Of a stretch of DNA of 6,809 nucleotides, positions 1-5,763 are shown one piece after another; the stretch's first letter is position 1; every line of letters begins with the position of its first letter. This stretch comes from Cocleimonas sp. Its GTDB lineage: Bacteria; Pseudomonadota; Gammaproteobacteria; Thiotrichales; Thiotrichaceae. Where the stretch lies: the NCBI GenBank assembly GCA_023146675.1, contig JAGLBQ010000177.1, forward strand, positions 1-6,809, in the 5' to 3' direction. The translations under genes were made by a program, and so were the position numbers. The notes below the pieces were generated by a model, which worked only from the letters and a program-made list of their open reading frames with translations, did no database searches and was not told where the DNA came from.

Positions 1-224
1 GGATGAAACTTACCCAATACATCACCCACCGTACGCGCTGATTTTTTATGCTTGGAGACTGATGATAAACCCAACTCCGACATCGCGTAAACAATCCTCC
101 GCTGTACCGGTTTTAAGCCATCGCCAATATGCGGCAATGCACGATCAAGAATGACGTACATGGAATAATCCAGATAAGCTTTTTCAGTGTATTCTTCGAG
201 AGGAAGGGATTCAGTCATATTCAT
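1..224 (-). CDS. parC: ParC, DNA topoisomerase IV subunit A (N-terminal fragment)
   Basis: This is the start of the A subunit of topoisomerase IV, the cytoplasmic type II topoisomerase that works with ParE to decatenate daughter chromosomes. Seventy-four codons are visible before the left edge cuts the gene. The translation contains SMYVILDRALPHIGDGLKP, then QRRIVYAMSELGL and KKSARTVGDVLGKFH, which follow enterobacterial ParC almost residue for residue and fit ParC better than GyrA. The window ends just before the quinolone-resistance residues and the catalytic tyrosine, so neither can be judged. Two in-frame ATG codons lie at 224 and 218. Neither has a Shine-Dalgarno sequence directly upstream (the mRNA reads AAACCACCT before the first ATG), so the exact start is uncertain by two codons. 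The helicase gene lies 118 bp upstream on the same strand. Confidence 0.95.
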   Translation of the reverse strand, partial: MNMTESLPLEEYTEKAYLDYSMYVILDRALPHIGDGLKPVQRRIVYAMSELGLSSVSKHKKSARTVGDVLGKFH

Positions 225-251
225 AGGTGGTTTTTTTTATTCTCTTAGTGA

Positions 252-269
252 CAAGTCTATCCAGACTCG
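252..269 (-). other. Small hairpin in the parC leader
   Basis: On the minus strand CGAGTCT and AGACTTG flank a GGAT loop, giving five Watson-Crick pairs (AGTCT/AGACT) plus an outer G-U and C-G pair. It lies 27 bases upstream of the first parC ATG in the 118-bp gap after the helicase stop. There is no T-run behind it, so it is not a canonical terminator. The rest of the gap shows a GAAAGCTTTC palindrome just after the helicase stop and no convincing promoter. The hairpin may be chance. Confidence 0.25.
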
Positions 270-342
270 TACTTTATATTAACAGCTCTGTAGCGGTTTG
301 ATTTCGTCAATGTTGCTTTTGATGACATATCGAAAGCTTTCT

Positions 343-1812
343 TTACTTACGTCCCCAAATAGATGCATTTACTGATGGTTTTTCAGGCTCTTCATCTGAT
401 TTTTTCTTGGGCTTGCTAGTAGGTATCGGCAAAGGCTTAACGTTATGCTTTGGTGTGTCCTTAGGTTTTTCTGGTTCTTTTTCAGCAGGTGTTTTACTGA
501 TTTTTTTATAAGGACTAGCAGGTGCATCGACATTCTTTTCTTGTTTGCGCTTCATCTGTTTTTTATTCGGCCGTTTCTTACCTTTTTCCTTTTTAGGACG
601 ACTGCGCGTTGGCGGTGGTGGCGCTATTTCATCCGCTTCAAAGCCTGCTATTGCTTCCCATTGTAAGCGTAGCCCATTGCGTTTTTCGATCACTGTAAAA
701 TGCTGATATTCATGATGCGAAATCAACGAAATCGCCACACCCTCTTCCCCTGCACGACCTGTACGCCCTATTCTATGCACATAATCATTTGGGCTACGTG
801 GTAAATCATAATTAATCACACAAGGCAGTTGCACGATATCCAGCCCACGCGCTGCCACATCTGTCGCGATAATAATGCGATTATTTCCTGCTTTAAATTC
901 TTTTAAAACACCTCTGCGCTCATGCTGTTTTTTATTACCATGTAGCGCTAACGCGTCAATTCCTTTATCCGCTAGTTTTTTTACTAAATTATCACAGCTG
1001 CGTTTAGCGCTACAGAAAATTAGCACCTGAGACCAATCATTATTTTTTAACAAATCCGCTAATAATGCATTTTTTTGATCAAAATTAACCATTAACACAC
1101 GCTGATCAATCAGTTCTTTGCCCTCTGCATCCTGCTTAATAATTTCAGGATTATCTAGCACATTTCTTACTAATGGGCGGATCTCATCAGGAAAGGTGGC
1201 GGTAAAAAAAAGATTTTGACGTTTATTTGGTAAATACTTAATAATTTGATCGACTTCTTCTTTAAACCCCGTGCTAACTAATCGATCCACCTCATCCAGT
1301 ACCAACATTTGTAGCTGGTTAAATTTCACCGCTTTTGCTTTGATTAGTTCAAGAAAACGCGCAGGTGTCGCAATTAAAAAATCGGTACCAACACGCAATT
1401 CTTTAATGGGTTGCTCTATATTGACCCCACCATAAACACTCAAGCATTTCACCCAAGGATCAATATTTTTAGCAAATTTACGCACCTCCTGCCCGATCTG
1501 AATCGCCAATTCACGCGTCGGCACCAGAATCAAAGCGCGCACTTGATGCGCTTGCACCAGTTCTTTTTTATGCCCATACAGAACATCTGACTCACCACGC
1601 GTCAATAGATGCAACACGGGCAACACAAATGCAGCCGTCTTGCCTGACCCCGTTTCTGCACCCGCAAGCACATCTCGCCCCTCAAGTATTTTTGGAATAG
1701 CGGCCTGCTGAATATCCGTCGGTTGCTCATAACCAACGGTTTTAATAGCAGTAAGTATCTCAGCAGAAAAGCCAAACTTATCAAACGATGTAACAGATGT
1801 TTTTTTATACAT
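343..1812 (-). CDS. DEAD-box ATP-dependent RNA helicase, RhlE-like
   Basis: A 489-residue cytoplasmic RNA helicase that should unwind short RNA duplexes using ATP, probably in ribosome assembly or RNA turnover. The order of motifs is complete: Q motif GYEQPTDIQ (27-35), motif I AETGSGKT (52-59), Ia PTREL (98-102), GG (128-129), TPAR (149-152), motif II DEVD (173-176), motif III TAT (204-206), motif IV LIFCSAK (264-270), motif V ATDVAARGLD (316-325) and motif VI HRIGRTGRAG (346-355). The core ends near residue 392. It is followed by PPPP and a lysine/proline-rich tail of about 90 residues typical of RNA-anchoring extensions. Oddities are DEVD for DEAD, TAT for SAT and TPAR for TPGR. The ATG at 1812 is the only sensible start before the Q motif, yet it has no Shine-Dalgarno sequence (ACCCTCCC precedes it). 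The RhlE assignment rests on core similarity and tail style; other DEAD-box groups remain possible. Confidence 0.93.
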   Translation of the reverse strand: MYKKTSVTSFDKFGFSAEILTAIKTVGYEQPTDIQQAAIPKILEGRDVLAGAETGSGKTAAFVLPVLHLLTRGESDVLYGHKKELVQAHQVRALILVPTRELAIQIGQEVRKFAKNIDPWVKCLSVYGGVNIEQPIKELRVGTDFLIATPARFLELIKAKAVKFNQLQMLVLDEVDRLVSTGFKEEVDQIIKYLPNKRQNLFFTATFPDEIRPLVRNVLDNPEIIKQDAEGKELIDQRVLMVNFDQKNALLADLLKNNDWSQVLIFCSAKRSCDNLVKKLADKGIDALALHGNKKQHERRGVLKEFKAGNNRIIIATDVAARGLDIVQLPCVINYDLPRSPNDYVHRIGRTGRAGEEGVAISLISHHEYQHFTVIEKRNGLRLQWEAIAGFEADEIAPPPPTRSRPKKEKGKKRPNKKQMKRKQEKNVDAPASPYKKISKTPAEKEPEKPKDTPKHNVKPLPIPTSKPKKKSDEEPEKPSVNASIWGRK

Positions 1813-1842
1813 GGGAGGGTTTACACAGGAAAAAGAGCCGTT

Positions 1843-1873
1843 ATTCTAGCTGAAATTACACTAGCACACGCAA
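1843..1873 (-). promoter_or_regulatory. Candidate promoter for the helicase gene
   Basis: Reading the minus strand, TTGCGT (1873-1868) is followed after 19 bases by TAGAAT (1848-1843), which would give a leader of roughly 25 nt before the ATG at 1812. The -10 box is 5/6 to the sigma-70 consensus, but the -35 is weak and the spacing is long. A 6-bp inverted repeat AAGTAT/ATACTT around a T-run lies just upstream (about 1873-1892). The mobile element begins about 65 bp further upstream, so it does not disrupt this candidate. Confidence 0.25.
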
Positions 1874-1939
1874 GTATTTTTTTTGATACTTCAAGCGGTA
1901 ATCTACCTAATGCGTATAACCTCCAGCATTTCTCTTATC

Positions 1940-1959
1940 GGTAGTGGGTCATTCCTGTG
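1940..1959 (+). repeat. Left terminal inverted repeat of the MITE-like element
   Basis: Reads GGTAGTGGGTCATTCCTGTG. It matches the reverse complement of 2168-2187 at 19 of 20 positions; the single difference is C versus T at position 15. The last two bases overlap the 22-bp palindrome. Confidence 0.85.
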
Positions 1960-1979
1960 ATATTCATGCATGAATATCA
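1958..1979. repeat. Perfect 22-bp palindrome inside the element
   Basis: The half-site TGATATTCATG is followed directly by its exact reverse complement, with no spacer. It begins in the last two bases of the left terminal repeat. Such a site could bind a dimeric protein such as the mobilising transposase, or extrude as a cruciform. No equivalent palindrome exists at the right end, so it marks one end of the element as different from the other. Confidence 0.85.
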
Positions 1980-2013
1980 ATTCCAAACTCAACTTTATTG
2001 ATCAATAATCCAA

Positions 2014-2142
2014 TCACTGTATCATGCATTTTTTGGCTACCAACTGAGTGTCCCGCCTTAAGTTGGTAGCCGTACTTTTTCCTGCTTTTCCAAGCATTGT
2101 GGTCTTACAAAGCGGGCATTTTATTTTTTGGTAATATATCAT
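2014..2142 (-). pseudogene. Relict transposase N-terminus (InsA-like zinc-ribbon start)
   Basis: A 42-codon frame starts with ATG 46 bases in from the right end of the element and stops at a TGA. It contains KCPLCKTTMLGKAGKSTAT near its start. IS1 InsA begins similarly, with a CPxC pair and then NGKSTAG, and also starts a few tens of bases inside its end. The second CxxC pair and the helix-turn-helix that should follow are missing, and the frame runs through the internal hairpin, so it cannot be a working transposase. It is read here as a remnant left after internal deletion of a parent insertion sequence. The similarity is short, and chance cannot be excluded. Confidence 0.4.
2035..2071 (+). 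terminator. Perfect 11-bp hairpin, terminator-like on the plus strand
   Basis: GGCTACCAACT (2035-2045) and AGTTGGTAGCC (2061-2071) are exact reverse complements around a 15-nt loop. On the plus strand the stem is followed by GTACTTTTT and further T-rich sequence, so it could stop plus-strand transcription, although the T-run starts a few bases after the stem. On the minus strand the stem is followed by AAAAAA, which does not make a terminator. It may instead be a structural part of the mobile element, since no plus-strand gene ends nearby. Confidence 0.5.
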
Positions 2143-2167
2143 GAACTGAACTAAATATAGTCTACTC

Positions 2168-2187
2168 CACAGAAATGACCCACTACC
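2168..2187 (-). repeat. Right terminal inverted repeat of the MITE-like element
   Basis: On the minus strand it reads GGTAGTGGGTCATTTCTGTG, a 19/20 match to the left end at 1940-1959. It ends 38 bp short of the stop codon of the large repeat protein gene. Confidence 0.85.
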
Positions 2188-2195
2188 AAATATTT

Positions 2196-2212
2196 AAAAA
2201 AGCACACTGCTT
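2196..2212 (-). terminator. Weak Rho-independent terminator of the repeat-protein gene
   Basis: On the minus strand, 13 bases after the stop of the large gene, AAGCA and TGCTT pair around a GTG loop, and the 3' arm runs into a TTTTTT tract. The stem has only five pairs, two of them G-C, so termination would be inefficient. The position directly after the gene and before the mobile element supports the call. Confidence 0.4.
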
Positions 2213-2225
2213 AAACTCAAACCTG

Positions 2226-4628
2226 TTACCCCCTATTGAACCATGTCTTTTCTTTATCAGAACCCATTGCAATCAATTTTTTCTTCTTTGATTTTTCTTT
2301 CTTCTTATCAATCATATCAAGTGCTAAAACACCATTATAAAATGCGTAGACGTAGCGTTTAGGTAATGTCATCCATGCAGAAGCTTCATTTAAACTGGCA
2401 TGATGCTGATTAAAAACAGCGGCTATTTGCATAATATAAGGAAATTTTTCAACTTTGTTGAGACTAAGCCAATTGGTAATGCCCATTCTTTCATCGGGGT
2501 TACACTCTTCAGGCAAACGCCCATACGATACAAGCAAGCTAACAGTCCATATAAAATAATCGAGACTATAGCTAAATAGCTTGCCTTCTAACTGTCCACT
2601 ACTTATTTTCTCAATTTTCGCCTCATCAACCTCAAGGTATTCAATAAGCTCTTCTACTATATTCTTACTGCAAATTTGCACAAAAAGAGGATTTTCAAGT
2701 GCTAAAGTACTATAAACGCGCTTCTCTTCTGGGTTAATAATAATAGAAAAAGGTTTATAGGATAACTCCATCCAGCATTCTGACCGTTCTGTAAACGAGA
2801 CAGTATCCGCTACATAGGGAAGTAATGTTTCTTCGATCTTAAAGCGAGTATTATCGGGAGAATTTTTTTCATAGCTACCATCTTCATATGTGCCACAGAG
2901 TTGTAGCCAACGTAGTTCTGTACTTTTTGCATTAAAAGGGTTATTTGTTTTTTTATCGTCTAATGCTTGTTCAGCATTTTTTTCACTTAGCTCATCAAGA
3001 AATGATTGTAGCTCATCTGGTGAAGTAAGTTTATCCTCATCATATGTCTTTTCATTAGATAACGATATTTGATTATCAGCAAACAATACATCTGCATTTT
3101 TCATTGAAATACTATCTTGATGATCTATTTTATCTGCAACCTCAGGTTTTTCAGTCTTCTTATTTACCTTATCAAAACTTAATTTTTTATCTAATAAAGA
3201 ATCTACGTGCTTATGATCAGGCGTAAGCTCTACAAGTGAGATTGATTCATCAAGCTGTGACTCAAGCGTTAACTCTTCTTTTTCTGTATCAAGAATTAAG
3301 TCCTCAAATGCGTTTAATTCTTCAAGTGAATTTAATCCTTCAGATAGTGTCTCGAGCGATAGTTCCTCTAGCACACTATCCTCTGCTTCGGAAGATAGCG
3401 CCATATTTTCAAATGACATTAGCCCCTCGACTTCCGTATCAAGAGGTTCTTCGATATCGTTTAATTCATCACTTTCTAGAGAGAACTCATCTGGAACATT
3501 TTTTTCCTCTATTTTTGACACTAAAACCAGATCATCAAATGAGCTTAGCCCCTCTACTTCAATTTCAAGAGATTCTTTGCTGATATTTAATTCGTCGCTT
3601 TCTAAAGGCAACTCCTCTGATGCATTTTTCTCCTTTATTTCCGATGATAAAGAGAGATCTCCAAATGAGCTTAGCCCTTCTGCTTCTATATCAAGAGATT
3701 CTTCAATAGCATTTAATTCATCATTTTCTAGAGACAATTCATCTGGTATCTTTTTATCTTCTTTTTTTGAAGATAAAACCATGTCTTCAAATGAACTTAG
3801 CCCTTCTATCTCCGCATCTAGAAATTCCTTGCTAGCGTTTAATTCATCACTTTTTGGAGATAACTCTTCTGCCGTACTTTTCTCCTCTGTTTTCGATGAT
3901 AAAGACAAATCTTCAAATGAGCTTCGCCCTTCTATCTCCGTATCTAGAGATTCGTTGCTAGCGTTTAATCCATCACTTTTTGGAGATAACTCTTCTGGCG
4001 CACTTCTCTCCTCTATTTTTGATGATAAAGCCAAATCTTCAAATGAACGTAGCCCTTCTACTTTCGTATCCAGAGATTCTTTGTTAGGGTTTAATTCATC
4101 ACCTTCTGATAAAAGTGGTGAATCAAGCTCTTCATTTAACGCTTCAAACAGAGCATCTGGTTTAGTGACGACAACATCCCCTTTCTCCATTATAAAATCA
4201 TGATGACTATTTAGCTCAAAAACTGAGCTGGACTCAATCATTTTTTGCGTTATATTTAGGTTATTATTTCCCTCAAAATTATTAATCAGATCCGCCGCTT
4301 CTAGCAGTATATTCGGCGTAATGGGTCGTGGAAAATAAAAATAATTGCTATCATCTTTACGACAGTTAGAAAGAACTAATGTTGGTTTATTTTCCTGAGC
4401 ATATAAGTTCTCCCAAGCCTCAATCGCTCCTTGCTCATCGAAGTTCGTAATATAAGCTTGTGCATCTTTGCCTAACACTTCAGTGAATTTTTGCGAGCCT
4501 TCCTGTGTCGCAAAGTAGAACTCCACGATTGCTTGCTGAATCATGGTTAATCCAACAAGTGCTACTTTTATGGGTGTTTTAGTCGTATCACTAGCCATTG
4601 TGATAGTATTTGTTATTGGTTTAGTCAT
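2226..4628 (-). CDS. Uncharacterised acidic repeat protein with receiver-like N-terminus
   Basis: I do not recognise a named gene. From the ATG at 4628 the protein has 800 residues; residue numbers here count from an upstream in-frame GTG at 4667, so the ATG is residue 14. Residues 33-131 (KVALVGL, later PRPITPNILLEAADLI) read like a CheY-type alpha/beta fold but without the usual phospho-acceptor context (PTLVLSN in the third strand). Residues 185-436 are six 42-residue acidic repeats, followed by degenerate acidic sequence to about 580. Residues 583-785 form a second ordered domain ending in a winged-helix-like segment with TLPKRYVYAFYNGVLAL. A KKKEKSKKKK tail (788-797) follows. No signal peptide or membrane segment is visible, so it is probably cytoplasmic. 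From memory, the two ends resemble small uncharacterised proteobacterial proteins without the repeat insert. No start has a Shine-Dalgarno sequence; the ATG at 4598 is an alternative. The GTG at 4667 directly follows an in-frame TAG. Confidence 0.8.
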   Translation of the reverse strand: MTKPITNTITMASDTTKTPIKVALVGLTMIQQAIVEFYFATQEGSQKFTEVLGKDAQAYITNFDEQGAIEAWENLYAQENKPTLVLSNCRKDDSNYFYFPRPITPNILLEAADLINNFEGNNNLNITQKMIESSSVFELNSHHDFIMEKGDVVVTKPDALFEALNEELDSPLLSEGDELNPNKESLDTKVEGLRSFEDLALSSKIEERSAPEELSPKSDGLNASNESLDTEIEGRSSFEDLSLSSKTEEKSTAEELSPKSDELNASKEFLDAEIEGLSSFEDMVLSSKKEDKKIPDELSLENDELNAIEESLDIEAEGLSSFGDLSLSSEIKEKNASEELPLESDELNISKESLEIEVEGLSSFDDLVLVSKIEEKNVPDEFSLESDELNDIEEPLDTEVEGLMSFENMALSSEAEDSVLEELSLETLSEGLNSLEELNAFEDLILDTEKEELTLESQLDESISLVELTPDHKHVDSLLDKKLSFDKVNKKTEKPEVADKIDHQDSISMKNADVLFADNQISLSNEKTYDEDKLTSPDELQSFLDELSEKNAEQALDDKKTNNPFNAKSTELRWLQLCGTYEDGSYEKNSPDNTRFKIEETLLPYVADTVSFTERSECWMELSYKPFSIIINPEEKRVYSTLALENPLFVQICSKNIVEELIEYLEVDEAKIEKISSGQLEGKLFSYSLDYFIWTVSLLVSYGRLPEECNPDERMGITNWLSLNKVEKFPYIMQIAAVFNQHHASLNEASAWMTLPKRYVYAFYNGVLALDMIDKKKEKSKKKKLIAMGSDKEKTWFNRG
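3360..4115 (-). repeat. Six 126-bp in-frame tandem repeats
   Basis: Six head-to-tail copies of 126 bp (42 codons) lie inside the large gene. The plus-strand anchor TCAAAT, or a one-base variant, recurs at 3409, 3535, 3661, 3787, 3913 and 4039, always exactly 126 bp apart, so the copies carry no net indel up to the last anchor. The protein unit is roughly LSxxSDELNxSxESLD, then xEVEGLSSFEDLxLSS, then KxEEKxxxEE. Copies near the N-terminal side are closest to one another. The last copy is one residue short at its tail and runs into degenerate acidic sequence, suggesting older units. The array is Ser/Glu/Leu/Asp-rich and probably forms extended or helical acidic spacers. Confidence 0.93.
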
Positions 4629-4707
4629 TTTTATTTTTAAGTTGATTATTGATGATAAATGTATCACCTATTCTAACAGGTGTAATTAGATTGAAGATGA
4701 ATAGAAC

Positions 4708-4737
4708 TTTAATCTCGTCACTTTACCTCCCTATAAT
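4708..4737 (+). promoter_or_regulatory. Promoter for the rbgA-like gene
   Basis: A perfect TATAAT -10 box lies at 4732-4737, 24 bp before the ATG at 4762, giving a leader of under 20 nt. The -35 is poor: TTTAAT at 4708-4713 with an 18-bp spacer, or TTAATC with 17. An 8-bp palindrome TTGATCAA (4737-4744) overlaps the expected start point and could be an operator. The region is shared with the divergent repeat-protein gene. A CACCT/AGGTG inverted repeat (4665-4682) also lies here. Confidence 0.5.
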
Positions 4738-4761
4738 TGATCAAGTTGAGTAACAATTATT

Positions 4762-5685
4762 ATGCAAATACAGTGGTATCCCGGTCATATGCACAAGGCA
4801 AGCAAAGAGCTAAAAGAAATCTTGCCCTCCGTTGATTTAATTATTGAAATACTAGATGCACGCATCCCCTTTAGCAGTCAAAACCCTATGCTGGCATCAA
4901 TCCGAGGTGATAAACCCTGTATTAAAATATTAAATAAAGATGATTTAGCAGATGCGGATAGAACACAGCAATGGCAGGAATATCTGGATCAGCAAAAAGG
5001 CATTAAAACAATTGCTATCAATATGTCGCATCCTGAACGTATTAAGCAACTGATCGCCTTATGTCATAAGATGGTGACAGGCAAAAAAACAAGTGATGAG
5101 CCTCTAAATGCGGTTATTATGGGCATCCCAAATGTTGGAAAATCAACTATTATCAATATATTAGCAGGGCGAGGAATCGCTAAAACAGGCAATGAACCTG
5201 CGGTAACAAAGGGACAACAACGAATTGCATTAAAAGAACACAATATTCTCCTCTTTGATACGCCTGGAATGCTATGGGGCAATATTGAAAACATGAACAG
5301 TGGCTATCGTTTAGCCGCAACAGGCGCGATTAAAGACACAGCTATTGATATTGATGATGTGGGTTTTTTTACTGCTGAGTATTTAATAAAGGAATATCCT
5401 CAGCCACTTATAGAACGCTATCAATTGCAAAACGCACCCACCACAGAGCTGGAATTTTTAGAAGAACTCGGCAGAAAAAGAGGCTGTCTGCGCTCAGGTG
5501 GGAGGGTGGATTTAGTTAAGGCATCAAAAATTCTACTAACGGAACTACGCGCTGGAACGCTTGGAGGAATAACGTTTGAAACGCCGAACATGATGGAAAA
5601 GGAATTAGAAGAAACGGCTATTATTGTTGCCAAAAAAGAGAAAAAAAAGGCAGAACGTAAAGTGAGAGGCAAGAAAAGAAGATGA
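4762..5685 (+). CDS. rbgA: Ribosome biogenesis GTPase YlqF/RbgA
   Basis: A 307-residue cytoplasmic GTPase of the circularly permuted YlqF/RbgA family, which in Bacillus is needed for late maturation of the 50S subunit. The permuted motif order is visible: G4 NKDD (58-61) comes first, then G1 GIPNVGKST (121-129), G2 around T149 (PAVTKGQQ) and G3 DTPG (166-169). The N-terminal WYPGHM (5-10) carries the histidine at position 9 that acts in GTP hydrolysis in the Bacillus enzyme. The C-terminal part (about 205-275) matches the family's helical RNA-binding domain, and the protein ends in a lysine/arginine-rich tail (291-307) suited to rRNA contact. The length is slightly above the usual 280-290 residues because of that tail. 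The start is fixed by the family N-terminus; only a weak GAG precedes it at long spacing. It is divergent from the repeat protein and convergent with aroB. Confidence 0.94.
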   Translation: MQIQWYPGHMHKASKELKEILPSVDLIIEILDARIPFSSQNPMLASIRGDKPCIKILNKDDLADADRTQQWQEYLDQQKGIKTIAINMSHPERIKQLIALCHKMVTGKKTSDEPLNAVIMGIPNVGKSTIINILAGRGIAKTGNEPAVTKGQQRIALKEHNILLFDTPGMLWGNIENMNSGYRLAATGAIKDTAIDIDDVGFFTAEYLIKEYPQPLIERYQLQNAPTTELEFLEELGRKRGCLRSGGRVDLVKASKILLTELRAGTLGGITFETPNMMEKELEETAIIVAKKEKKKAERKVRGKKRR

Positions 5686-5763
5686 TATCAATATTGACAA
5701 GATAAATTTTGAATGACCTACCTTGCCTAATAATAAAGCGTATCTCGGCTTAATTTAATCAAT

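Larger units (their letters stand above)
1940..2187. mobile_element. MITE-like non-autonomous element, 248 bp, possibly IS1-derived
   Basis: The 248-bp segment is bounded by 20-bp terminal inverted repeats that match at 19 of 20 positions and begin GGTAGTGGGTCATT. It sits entirely between two genes and holds no intact transposase, which is the layout of a miniature inverted-repeat transposable element moved in trans. Inside are a perfect 22-bp palindrome, a perfect 11-bp hairpin and a 42-codon frame whose CPLC start resembles the zinc ribbon of IS1-type InsA. The ends starting with GGT and the short distance from the end to the InsA-like frame also recall IS1. I could not find a target-site duplication: the left flank reads CTTATC and the right flank AAATAT. 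The insertion is therefore either old or its ends are slightly misplaced. The family assignment is inference. Confidence 0.72.

Noticed and set aside
3577..4203. A 208-codon plus-strand open frame rich in Ser and Asn, and a 115-codon neighbour at 3236-3583
   Set aside because: They are antisense shadows of the 126-bp repeats. Because the repeat length is a multiple of three, one open antisense unit stays open in every copy. No family resemblance or ribosome binding site supports them.
4629..4667. GTG at 4667 as the start of the repeat protein
   Set aside because: It directly follows an in-frame TAG and has no ribosome binding site; the ATG at 4628 is more likely, though not proven.
5686..5763. 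Possible bidirectional terminator between the convergent rbgA-like and aroB genes
   Set aside because: Only weak GCC/GGC pairing is present and no T-run follows a real stem on either strand.
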